A stretch of 64,000 nucleotides of DNA from Hydrogenovibrio crunogenus (GTDB lineage Bacteria; Pseudomonadota; Gammaproteobacteria; Thiomicrospirales; Thiomicrospiraceae), in the NCBI RefSeq assembly GCF_004786015.1, contig NZ_CP032096.1:868001-932000 (forward strand). Direction: 5' to 3'. Under the pieces are notes generated by a model, which saw nothing but the letters and a program-made list of their open reading frames with translations, did no database searches and was not told the DNA's origin. A program made the position numbers and the translations under genes. This document shows positions 1 to 6,676 of this stretch, one piece after another. Numbering within the stretch: the stretch's first letter is position 1; the number at the start of each line of letters is the position of its first letter.

Positions 1-746
1 GTATGGTCAATTTGCACAACTTGCAGTGGATAATCAGCAACATACTCACCAGGTGTTGGGGCAAATTTCGTGTTAGCTTGTTTGGAACCATTCCGTCTCT
101 TTGTTCTATGATATTCAGACTGGTTATTAATGCGTCTTCTTATCGTGCTTTCACTAGGACGATTTAAGTTTTTTTCATCACAAGAGAGGAAAATAGCTTT
201 AATTACGCTATCTATAGGAGCTCTACTGTTGTTCAGGTAAATGTCATTAATTACTTGTTCTATAATGGCTTCAACCCTTGGTTCAACTAATAGTGTGTTA
301 GGTTTTCGTCCGTTCTTTTTAGGTAATAGGCCAGTAAGTGTTCCTGTCTCTTGGTAGTTTTTAAACCAACGATATAGTGTTGTGTAGTGAACATTTTGTT
401 GTTTGGCATGAATTACTATTTCACTTTTCGAAGCTCCATTAACTAAAGGTGTAATAAGATTAAAGCGTCTTTCAATTTCCTTCCAATCGTTATCTGAAAA
501 ATCTTCAAGGTCTCTGTGGATGAATTTGTTGTCAAACTTATCTTGAGAAGGAGTACTGACTGCTTTTAAATTTGTAATGAGCAGCCTGGACGCTTGACCA
601 CTTTTAATACTTATTCCGACCAATTCATCAAAGTTAATAATTTGGGTGATTTTATAAATTTCACCTGAGTTGGAGACATATTCACCTAGACGGAAAGAAA
701 TCTTTCTGCGGTCTGCTTTAAAGCCATTATCGTTTTCAGTCGTCAT
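1..746 (-). CDS. tnsB: Tn7-like transposase TnsB, N-terminal part (cut by window edge)
   Basis: The reverse strand is open from an ATG at 746 to the window edge, about 248 codons. The start has a strong AAGGAG ribosome site and overlaps the end of tnsA by 11 bp. The visible part has an N-terminal DNA-binding section with a helix-turn-helix-like stretch (residues about 85-150, including HYTTLYRWFKNYQETG). It ends in VVQIDHT, where the first catalytic Asp of the DDE/retroviral-integrase core is expected. TnsB binds repeated sites in the transposon ends and joins the 3' ends to target DNA. The catalytic core lies outside the window, so integrity cannot be judged. Order and overlap with tnsA match the tnsABC operon of Tn7-like elements. 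Confidence 0.85.
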   Translation of the reverse strand, partial: MTTENDNGFKADRRKISFRLGEYVSNSGEIYKITQIINFDELVGISIKSGQASRLLITNLKAVSTPSQDKFDNKFIHRDLEDFSDNDWKEIERRFNLITPLVNGASKSEIVIHAKQQNVHYTTLYRWFKNYQETGTLTGLLPKKNGRKPNTLLVEPRVEAIIEQVINDIYLNNSRAPIDSVIKAIFLSCDEKNLNRPSESTIRRRINNQSEYHRTKRRNGSKQANTKFAPTPGEYVADYPLQVVQIDH

Positions 747-1449
747 AATAAACTCCTTCCAAGTAGGATTGATCGATGTTCAGCCAAATTGTTGTAGATT
801 GATTAAGCGGTCGTCCAATGTCACAACCTAGTTTTTTGACAGAAATTAAGTGCCAAATTTGTGCTAAAGCGATTCCACGTTCTTCCTTGGTTACATATAG
901 ATGGGCTAACAGATAGTCAATTGATGTATGACCAATATCTTTAAGATGTTGAATGATTCTGATTTCCTCAAAAGTGTCATATTCTCTGCGTTTGTATTGG
1001 CTTAAAAAGTTAATATTTTTAAATTCTAAAGTTCTGATTCGTGATTCATCGTAGATGCGATAATTCATATCGTTTTCTTTAGCAAAGCGGAGTCCGACAC
1101 GGAATTTCGGACGTAATTTATCGAAATCTTTAATGATTTTTCTTCTAGGCTTTACTTCAATTATCAGAGGTTTTGGATCGGGAATTGTTTGCCAAGAGGA
1201 TTGGCTTGTAGCGAAGTTAACTAGAAAATCTGGTGTGTAAGTTGTTGGGCGATTGTTTTTATTGATGTATTCAATCGTAAAGGGTTGTTCAATAACATCA
1301 ATTACAGATTCATTAAACTCAAGCACTCTTAACAAGTCTCTTTCAAGTGATGACTCAAAAGAAATACTCTTTTCTCCTCGGAATGAAAAAACACCTGATA
1401 AACTACCGTATGTATAGCCAATTTTGCGATTTTTATGAGAAAACTTCAT
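736..1449 (-). CDS. tnsA: Tn7-like transposon endonuclease TnsA
   Basis: This is a 237-residue protein if translation starts at the ATG at 1449 (MKFSHKNRK); longer upstream starts would run through the repeated transposon-end sites. It carries a PD-(D/E)XK nuclease pattern: Glu32 in FESSLERD, Asp74 in YTPDFLV and Glu98-Val-Lys100 in IIEVKPRR. TnsA makes the 5'-strand cuts that give Tn7-like elements cut-and-paste transposition with TnsB. A C-terminal winged-helix portion that would contact TnsC fits the remaining length. The gene is read inward from the right transposon end and overlaps tnsB. The targeting subunit (TniQ/TnsD, TnsE or CRISPR effector) is outside the window, so the targeting class is unknown. 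Confidence 0.88.
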   Translation of the reverse strand: MKFSHKNRKIGYTYGSLSGVFSFRGEKSISFESSLERDLLRVLEFNESVIDVIEQPFTIEYINKNNRPTTYTPDFLVNFATSQSSWQTIPDPKPLIIEVKPRRKIIKDFDKLRPKFRVGLRFAKENDMNYRIYDESRIRTLEFKNINFLSQYKRREYDTFEEIRIIQHLKDIGHTSIDYLLAHLYVTKEERGIALAQIWHLISVKKLGCDIGRPLNQSTTIWLNIDQSYLEGVYYDD

Positions 1450-1467
1450 AATATTCCTGGTTGGTAA

Positions 1468-1604
1468 GGTTGTAGCACTGTTTGTGACGGAATGTAAAGG
1501 TAGTAGCAGGTTTAATGATAATAGTAGCAGGTTTTTTGACCATGATTCCATCTAACTCATTGATTATTTCAAAAATAGTAGCATATTTAACGAAAACTGT
1601 CACA
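1468..1604. mobile_element. Right end of Tn7-like transposon with four TnsB-site-like repeats
   Basis: Four copies of a motif with core TAGTAGCA lie at about 1470-1477 (TTGTAGCA variant), 1501-1508, 1522-1529 and 1576-1583. Most are followed by GGTTT or a similar T-rich stretch. The array sits directly upstream of tnsA and finishes with ...CTGTCACA at 1597-1604, so the element end read inward begins TGTGACAG, matching the TGT...ACA ends of the Tn7 superfamily. Several close TnsB sites at the tnsA-proximal end is the Tn7 right-end layout. The expected 5-bp target duplication would be TGCTG (1605-1609). The left end is outside the window, so the boundary is inferred. Confidence 0.75.
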
Positions 1605-1849
1605 TGCTGGGTGATTTTGGTGGTAACTTTTATGACAAGGTAATTAGTGATCAAAAAAAGTTTAAACGTGATTTAAAGAAGGCCTGGCAAGACGGTCTGG
1701 AAGAGGGCAGGCAAAAACGCCTTGCCAGAGAAGAAGCTGAAAAAAAGAAACGTTTGATAAAGAATGGGAAAAAGAGAACTATAATGGTGAGATCCTACCT
1801 AATTACGGTGAAACTCAGCTTGAATATGATAATAGAAGCAGGGTTATGA
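1604..1849 (+). CDS. Small charged protein, probably 5'-truncated by the transposon
   Basis: An 81-residue frame begins with an ATG formed exactly at the transposon terminus and has no convincing ribosome site, so the native start was probably removed by the insertion. Residues about 18-50 are strongly charged and helical (KFKRDLKKAWQDGLEEG, AREEAEKKK). After an A-run at 1740-1746 the frame continues with atypical sequence to a TGA at 1847-1849. That stop overlaps the next start as ATGA. A -1 shift at 1741-1747 (A-AAA-AAG) would join it in frame, with no stop, to the following membrane protein. The function is unknown. It may be the N-terminal half of a broken gene or an independent coupled gene. 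Confidence 0.4.
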   Translation: MLGDFGGNFYDKVISDQKKFKRDLKKAWQDGLEEGRQKRLAREEAEKKKRLIKNGKKRTIMVRSYLITVKLSLNMIIEAGL

Positions 1850-2121
1850 AAAAAGTAAAATTAGTATTTGAATGGGGTGTATTTACTGCAATGATTGTCG
1901 CATCAGTTTGGTATGGTTTTTTTTCTGCTGATGCTGAAAATGAGAATCTCATTATTGGTCAAAGTATTCTAGTATCTCTTGTGACTTTTGGTTTACTTTC
2001 TGCGGTATGGATGATTTCTGTGCGCTATATATTCCCTGTAATTGCTTTAATTCTTATTCTTATTTTGGGTGTATTGAAAAATGCTGTTGAAACCGTTGTA
2101 AGACTAACAACTACAAGATAA
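1846..2121 (+). CDS. Small hydrophobic membrane protein, function unknown
   Basis: The protein has 91 residues and three likely membrane segments at about 8-28, 40-60 and 62-82, ending in a short polar tail. Its ATG overlaps the preceding stop (ATGA), and upstream codons in the same frame stay open back past 1747, encoding a plausible hydrophilic stretch (FDKEWEKENYNGEILPNY). The true product may therefore start earlier, either by a -1 frameshift from the preceding frame or because the two frames were once one gene. It lies on the island side of the attachment scar. The family is not recognised. Confidence 0.5.
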   Translation: MKKVKLVFEWGVFTAMIVASVWYGFFSADAENENLIIGQSILVSLVTFGLLSAVWMISVRYIFPVIALILILILGVLKNAVETVVRLTTTR

Positions 2122-2187
2122 AAATTAAAAAAGGGTTGTTGTTGCCAGGTAAGTTAGCGCAACTTACTGTCGCCCGTGAAGCGGTAT

Positions 2188-2502
2188 TTAATGAATTGTT
2201 TTCCCTTCTCGTTCAATATATAGATTGATTTCTGATTCTAAGTAGCCTGTACAACCGTTATCTAGTCTGATGACTATCGGAAAGCCAGGGTCCTTTTGGC
2301 TGAGTAAATCTATTTGCGCTCTAGAATAACCAAGGATTTGTTGAACCTCTTTTGGGAGAAGTACTTTTTGTTGTAAATTATCAGTCTTCTGTTGAGGTTT
2401 ATAGATTTCAAAGAATTCAGTAATGATCACCGCAATCAGGTTACGTAAATCTTCATCAGGAAGTGTCGCCACCATTTTTGGTAGATTTAAATCTTTATTC
2501 AT
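2188..2502 (-). CDS. AlpA/excisionase-like DNA-binding protein
   Basis: The protein has 104 residues. Its C-terminal half (about 48-100) has the pattern of AlpA/MerR-like winged helix-turn-helix proteins of prophages and islands: LLPKEVQQILGYSRAQIDLL, then KDPGFPIVIRLDNGCTGYLESEI. Such proteins activate integrase genes or act as excision factors. The N-terminal half is acidic and helical with no recognised domain. The position about 0.7 kb inside a tRNA-end scar, read away from it, fits an island regulator. No integrase gene is seen on this side. Confidence 0.6.
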   Translation of the reverse strand: MNKDLNLPKMVATLPDEDLRNLIAVIITEFFEIYKPQQKTDNLQQKVLLPKEVQQILGYSRAQIDLLSQKDPGFPIVIRLDNGCTGYLESEINLYIEREGKTIH

Positions 2503-2836
2503 TTTGCTGTACCTTTTTATATAAAAATAAAAAAGTATTTTGAATTGTAAATTAAAATTAAAAAATTGCTAAATAAGAGGTTATTTTTTACAATTTCATA
2601 TGTATCTTCTAAATACATATTCACAATTCATAAATACTGTTGTGAAGCACCAATCTTAAGCACTGTAAATGCTTATGGAATCGACCCATCTAAACTGTGT
2701 TTGCGATGGGTTTTACCGTACTTTTCTAAATTTTAGTATCCGCCTAATCTCATATCTATAGTTTCTTTACTTTATTTATAAAAAAAATGAAATTAATTTT
2801 TAGTTTGACCTTAGTAGGAATGGCGAGGTAACTTTT

Positions 2837-2955
2837 TTAAAAATTAAAAATTAAAAATTAAAAATTAAAAATTAAAAATTAAAAATTAAAAATTAAAAAT
2901 TAAAAATTAAAAATTAAAAATTAAAAATTAAAAATTAAAAATTAAAAATTAAAAA
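2837..2955. repeat. Heptamer tandem repeat (TTAAAAA)x17
   Basis: Seventeen uninterrupted copies of the 7-bp unit TTAAAAA span 119 bp with no sequence variation, followed directly by a tetramer repeat. Perfect identity implies recent expansion or ongoing slippage. The array is intergenic, about 335 bp upstream of the AlpA-like gene start and about 210 bp from the tRNA-end scar. A 7-bp period could change copy number by slipped-strand mispairing; a regulatory role cannot be shown from sequence. Confidence 0.97.
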
Positions 2956-2979
2956 TAAATAAATAAATAAATAAATAAA
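2956..2979. repeat. Tetramer tandem repeat (TAAA)x6
   Basis: Six perfect TAAA units follow the heptamer array without a gap. The change of unit size at 2955/2956 suggests one AT-rich slippage-prone tract that expanded with two periods. Confidence 0.95.
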
Positions 2980-3167
2980 AATATGTGCCATATTTATTTG
3001 AAATTTATTTTTTTTAGAGTATCATAGCGCACAAATTAAGAGATGGACGCAAACCAAGTTGTTACAGGCTTGTTTTGAATTTGATTTAAACGGGTATCCT
3101 GACGGGTATTTAGGAAAGATAAAAGCCTTTAACCTTTTGAATTAAAAAGGATTTGTAGTTTTATTAT

Positions 3168-3187
3168 GAATCCCTAGTCCACCGCCA
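3168..3187 (+). other. tRNA 3'-end remnant, probable attachment-site scar
   Basis: The 20 nt GAATCCCTAGTCCACCGCCA read as the 3' end of a tRNA: half a T-loop, T-stem strand CCCTA, acceptor strand GTCCACC, discriminator G and CCA. The sequence to the left does not fold into the rest of a tRNA, so this is a fragment. An intact tRNA left of the window would begin GGTGGAC. Integrative elements using a tRNA 3' end duplicate such a fragment at the distal junction, so this is read as the right attachment site. The sequence after it (CCATTATTTCAAA) also follows the tRNA-Arg at 3393-3405. Confidence 0.6.
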
Positions 3188-3273
3188 TTATTTCAAAAGT
3201 AGAGTTGTTATTGATTCAAGTTCTGCTTTTAAAATTGCGTTAGGAATAAAAGCAAAAACAAGCGGTAATTTGC

Positions 3274-3302
3274 TTGACAATAAGTCTTTTACTCCCTAGA
3301 AT
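3274..3302 (+). promoter_or_regulatory. Sigma70 promoter of tRNA-Arg
   Basis: A consensus -35 TTGACA at 3274-3279, a 17-bp spacer and -10 TAGAAT at 3297-3302 lie 16 bp before the first base of the mature tRNA. This is a near-perfect housekeeping promoter, as expected for a single tRNA gene. Confidence 0.85.
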
Positions 3303-3318
3303 ACGCACTTCACAAAAT

Positions 3319-3395
3319 GCGCCCGTAGCTCAACTGGATAGAGTACTCGGCTACGAACCGAGCGGTTAGGGGTTCGACTCCCTTCGGGCGCGCCA
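3319..3395 (+). tRNA. tRNA-Arg (anticodon ACG)
   Basis: The 77-nt sequence folds as a complete cloverleaf. The acceptor stem is GCGCCCG/CGGGCGC, the anticodon stem is CTCGG/CCGAG with loop CTACGAA (anticodon ACG, read as ICG after deamination), and the T-loop is TTCGACT. The discriminator is G and CCA is encoded in the DNA. It is the first intact chromosomal gene to the right of the island scar. Confidence 0.97.
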
Positions 3396-3405
3396 TTATT
3401 TCAAA

Positions 3406-3437
3406 GCCTCGTTAGTTTTCTAACGGGGCTTTTTTGT
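3406..3437 (+). terminator. Rho-independent terminator of tRNA-Arg
   Basis: A GC-rich hairpin, GCCTCGTTAG pairing with CTAACGGGGC across a TTTT loop, is followed by six T, starting 10 nt after the CCA end. This is a classic intrinsic terminator. Confidence 0.93.
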
Positions 3438-3670
3438 TTTTAAACCTTTCGTTTTTTATCCTTTCTTTTCCTTTCACCTTTTTTCTGACAGATGTCATAA
3501 AGCATGCAGTGTTTGCACTAAACTGGTTCATGCCTATTTTTTTAGAGGCATTCTTTCGACACAATTAAGTGAGGTTTTTTATTTAAGTTGTTGTTTTTTA
3601 TGTAAATGTTCCCCTTGGTACGCATGCTGTTTTATAGGTGATATATTTGCAATGGTGGAGATGACCAAAA

Positions 3671-4315
3671 ATGGGCTTTAATGCGTTATTAGTCAGCGAT
3701 GATGTTAACCATTCAGCGGAACTGAAGTCAGGTTTAATTTTCGCGGGTGCTCAAAATGTGACAGTTACGGCAATGGATGAAGCTTGGCTCGATACGTTGT
3801 CTGCAGACACTTATGAGTTATTGGTCTTGGAGTGTCATCAGGTGTCGGAAAATGTCTTGAATACATTAGCCGAATTGAATGAGAATCCAGCCATTCCCGT
3901 CATATGCTTTACCGGTGAACGTGATTCGAAAGTGATTAAGCAATCCGTTAAATCAGGTGTGATGGCTTATGTAGTGGGGGATAAAAACCAGAATCGTATG
4001 AAACCCATCGTTGATGTCGCTTTAGCTCGCTTTAGCGAACAACGAGCCTTAAAAAAAGAATTATCGCAATTAAAAGATAAGCTGGCCAATAGAGCTGTAA
4101 TAGAAAAAGCAAAAGGTCTTTTAATGCAAGCAAGAGGATTGTCAGAGGATGAGGCATATCATGAAATAAGGAGGCATGCGATGAACCAGGGGAAAAGGTT
4201 GTCCGAAGTGGCGGAAGCTCTTTGCACAACCTTGTGCTGCGAAACTCAGCAAGAAGAGAGTTTATTTTCCAATAAGCCAATTGCTGAAGTGCAGCAGAAC
4301 CCTATTTTTGACTGA
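3671..4315 (+). CDS. ANTAR-domain response regulator (NasT/AmiR-like) with degenerate receiver
   Basis: This 214-residue protein has an N-terminal CheY-like receiver (about 3-120) and a C-terminal ANTAR RNA-binding domain (about 133-188; AVIEKAKGLLMQARGLSEDEAYHEIRRHAM). ANTAR proteins bind paired hexaloop hairpins in leader RNAs and prevent termination, often in nitrogen or amide metabolism. The acidic pocket (Asp10-Asp11) and Lys105 are present, but the phosphorylation position reads LLVLE, with Glu54 in place of Asp. Output may therefore be constitutive or controlled by a partner protein. No nitrate-assimilation genes are adjacent. The start has GTGGAG about 9 nt upstream. The C-terminal 25 residues are family-unspecific. 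Confidence 0.85.
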   Translation: MGFNALLVSDDVNHSAELKSGLIFAGAQNVTVTAMDEAWLDTLSADTYELLVLECHQVSENVLNTLAELNENPAIPVICFTGERDSKVIKQSVKSGVMAYVVGDKNQNRMKPIVDVALARFSEQRALKKELSQLKDKLANRAVIEKAKGLLMQARGLSEDEAYHEIRRHAMNQGKRLSEVAEALCTTLCCETQQEESLFSNKPIAEVQQNPIFD

Positions 4316-4382
4316 AAAGTTAGGGGTGATTTTGAATGTGGTATGGGATAAAGAGCGTCATAGTAGATGCTATGAATTTTAA

Positions 4383-5639
4383 ATGACTGTGATAAATAGA
4401 AGACTATATATGCAAAGCCCTGAAAAGGTGGGTTCTCAATCGCTAAGTATTGATAATAAGAATTTATATTCGGTGTTTCAACCGATTTACAGTTTTTCGA
4501 ACCAAGCCTGTGTTGGGGTGGAGGCTCTGGTAAGAGGCACTTCTTTAGAGACAGGGTTTCAAGTAACAGTGGAAGAGTGTTTATCCGTTCCTGATTCTAT
4601 GGAGCAAGCGGATTTCAGTCAGGCATTGAATCATTTGCACGTCATGAACTGGCAACAGTCAAAACTGCCTGACAGTTGGTTGTTTTTGAATTTGGATTTT
4701 GAAAATGTCAGTAATCTGGATGATATTTGCATTGAGCAGGTGTTGAAGGATTTGGGCGTTAAAGGGCATGAAATTGTCATAGAAGTCGTCGAAAGTGAAA
4801 TCACGGATGAGGCTTTGTTTGAACAGGTCATTGAGACCTTGAGGCGGTTGGGGTGCTTAATTGCTCTAGATGACTTTGGGGCCGGGCATTCCAATGTGGA
4901 CCGTATTTGGAAAGCGCAGCCCGATATTGTAAAACTGGATCGAGGGGTGTTGCTGGAAGCCACTAAGAGTTTACGAAGCCAGAGTATCCTTAAGAACTTG
5001 ACACGTCTGATTAAAGAGGCAGGCAGTGTCTGTTTGCTGGAAGGAGTGGAAAACAAAGAGCAAGCACTGTTGGCAATGAATGCAGGGGTGGATTTGGTAC
5101 AAGGGTTTTATTTCGCTCGCCCGAATCGATTGCTTGACCAAGTGGAAAAAGGGAAAAGCTGCGTGAAAGAGGTGATCGATGAATATCCGCTCTATATTAA
5201 AGAACGGGCTTTTATCACCAGTATTCAGCGCAAAGGCTATGAAACCTTATTTGAATCAATGGAAGATTCAGAACAGTTTGATCTGTTAGAAGAAAAGATG
5301 GCAAGCCATGTTTCCAATCTTTCATTCGTTAAACGGTATTTCATTCTTGATCAGGAAGGGTTTCAGGTCAGTGATGAATATAATCCGCCCAGTGTGAATA
5401 ACCGGGTTGAAGTTTTGAAGAAAGGGAAGGGGCTCTGTTGGAAGAATCGCCGTTACTTCACTAAGGCATTACAAAAGTCGGGGCAAGTGCATGTCTCTGA
5501 GCCGTATCGATCTTTGATTGATATGCAGCTGTGTTTTACGATTTCAAAACAAGTTATCTTGGATGAAGGTCGTTATGTAGCTTGTTTCGATGTGGTTTAT
5601 CATGACAAGTCCATGAAGTCGGTACAGATTTCAGTTTAA
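4383..5639 (+). CDS. EAL-domain cyclic-di-GMP phosphodiesterase
   Basis: The protein has 418 residues. The EAL domain (about 28-262) keeps the catalytic set: EALVR, FLNLDFEN, IEVVESE, the DDFGAGHSN metal-site loop, IVKLDR, EGVEN and VQGFYFARP. It is therefore predicted to hydrolyse c-di-GMP to pGpG. The C-terminal 150 residues form a separate domain with a Cache/PAS-like look (KRYFILDQEGFQVSD, YRSLIDMQLCFTISKQV), probably a sensor placed after the enzyme, which is an uncommon order. No membrane segment is seen, so it is likely cytosolic. The ribosome site at 4383 is weak, and Met10 is an alternative start. It follows the ANTAR gene by 67 bp and may be co-transcribed. Confidence 0.88.
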   Translation: MTVINRRLYMQSPEKVGSQSLSIDNKNLYSVFQPIYSFSNQACVGVEALVRGTSLETGFQVTVEECLSVPDSMEQADFSQALNHLHVMNWQQSKLPDSWLFLNLDFENVSNLDDICIEQVLKDLGVKGHEIVIEVVESEITDEALFEQVIETLRRLGCLIALDDFGAGHSNVDRIWKAQPDIVKLDRGVLLEATKSLRSQSILKNLTRLIKEAGSVCLLEGVENKEQALLAMNAGVDLVQGFYFARPNRLLDQVEKGKSCVKEVIDEYPLYIKERAFITSIQRKGYETLFESMEDSEQFDLLEEKMASHVSNLSFVKRYFILDQEGFQVSDEYNPPSVNNRVEVLKKGKGLCWKNRRYFTKALQKSGQVHVSEPYRSLIDMQLCFTISKQVILDEGRYVACFDVVYHDKSMKSVQISV

Positions 5640-5789
5640 ACCTGTTCTTTTTGGTTCAAAATGAATACGAAATGGTGCGCTATTTTCTATAAAAAACACC
5701 ATTTATTGTTAACTTATTGATATGTAATGTAAAAGTTTTTTTTGGCTTGCCTGTCGCTATTAGATTTAAAGAAATCTGGGAGTGATGAC

Positions 5790-6653
5790 ATGCAAGAATT
5801 TATTAGTCTATACAACGAACATAAATCTGAAATTGAAAAATTTCTGATTGAAACTATTTGTAATAATGCCCAGCTTTTACATTTAGATACCTACCAATTA
5901 CGAAAATTCTATTCAATATTTTCTTGTTTGGAATTGGTTTATACTGCTAATTCCGACTATATTCAAACCTCGCCTAATATTTATAAAAATAAGCTGAATG
6001 AAGCGGCGAAAGGGAAGAACCGTATTTATCTGGTGTCCCAAGTGGCTCGGCAGGAACAGGGGGTGTCGGTGACGCCGCCTTATATCAGCTCTGCCACTGG
6101 TGAATTTTGTGTGACCGTGATGGTGGAAGACAATGGCTCTTTTTTCTTTTTTGATTTTAATGTGGTGTCATTGTTAACTCGACTGGGATTGGTGGAGTTA
6201 CATCCGGTTTTTAATAAAGTGACGAAAAGCTTTTATTTACTCATTGGGCTTTCGTTGATGTTCTTTTCAATTATGTCGATCGGGTATGCGTTTTATGATT
6301 ATTTTATACAGTGGATGCATCCGGCTGACTATACTTTAGAAAGTGTTTTTAAACCTATTGTCGCATTAACGATGGGCTTGGCTATTTTTGATTTATCGAA
6401 AACGCTGCTGGAACGAGAGGTCTTTTTTAAAGCCTACTCGGATAAGAAAGACGAATCTAGACTGCTGTCGAAGTTTTTGATTGCCATCATTATCGCCTTG
6501 TCGATTGAAGCCTTGATGGTGGTGTTCAAGATCGCGTTGAATGACCCGACAATGATGTTACATGCGTTATATTTAATTATTGGAATTGCATTGATTATTT
6601 TGTCTTTGGCACTTTACTCGCGTTGGGTAAAGGTGCCATCAAACACGAAATAA
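5790..6653 (+). CDS. Membrane protein with soluble N-terminal domain, function unknown
   Basis: The protein has 287 residues from ATG 5790, chosen because GGGAGTG lies just upstream; a TTG at 5742 would add 16 residues. The N-terminal 150 residues are soluble and helical. They contain a PPYISSATGEFCVTVMVED segment followed by FFFFDFNV, reminiscent of small sensory (PDC/Cache-like) domains. Four membrane helices follow at about 160-185, 200-220, 240-262 and 267-287. It ends 23 bp before the glucosylglycerate phosphatase gene and may be the first gene of that operon. A link to osmotic or turgor sensing is only a guess from context. Confidence 0.7.
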   Translation: MQEFISLYNEHKSEIEKFLIETICNNAQLLHLDTYQLRKFYSIFSCLELVYTANSDYIQTSPNIYKNKLNEAAKGKNRIYLVSQVARQEQGVSVTPPYISSATGEFCVTVMVEDNGSFFFFDFNVVSLLTRLGLVELHPVFNKVTKSFYLLIGLSLMFFSIMSIGYAFYDYFIQWMHPADYTLESVFKPIVALTMGLAIFDLSKTLLEREVFFKAYSDKKDESRLLSKFLIAIIIALSIEALMVVFKIALNDPTMMLHALYLIIGIALIILSLALYSRWVKVPSNTK

Positions 6654-6676
6654 TGCGATTTTAAAGGAGAGAAGAT

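Larger units (their letters stand above)
2503..3167. other. AT-rich non-coding island edge
   Basis: There is no convincing gene in this stretch. It holds the promoter region of the AlpA-like gene (about 2503-2640), an AT-rich segment, the tandem repeats at 2837-2979, and a pair of CGGGTAT direct repeats at 3091-3097 and 3103-3109. Two such repeats 12 bp apart, 60-75 bp inside the tRNA-end scar, could be integrase arm-type sites, but that is only a guess from position. A 30-40 codon frame ending near 3145 (NGYPDGYLGKIKAFN) is too short to call. Confidence 0.5.

Noticed and set aside
1433-1654. 73-codon reverse frame over the transposon end
   Set aside because: It runs through the TnsB-site repeats, and its composition follows those repeats.
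2837-2979. Regular repeat array that might be a CRISPR
   Set aside because: The unit is 7 bp and then 4 bp with no spacers; it is a simple-sequence tract.
3183-3405. The interval between the two 15-bp repeats as a small integrated element
   Set aside because: It is only 208 bp, holds the tRNA-Arg promoter, and the repeat lies 5' of the intact tRNA, the wrong side for a 3'-end insertion.
3530-3551. ATGCCT/AGGCAT hairpin before the ANTAR gene as an ANTAR target
   Set aside because: It is a single hairpin with a 10-base loop; ANTAR sites are paired stems with hexaloops.
5670-5704. AAATGGTG/CACCATTT inverted repeat after the EAL gene as terminator
   Set aside because: The loop is 19 nt and no T-run follows closely, so support is too weak.
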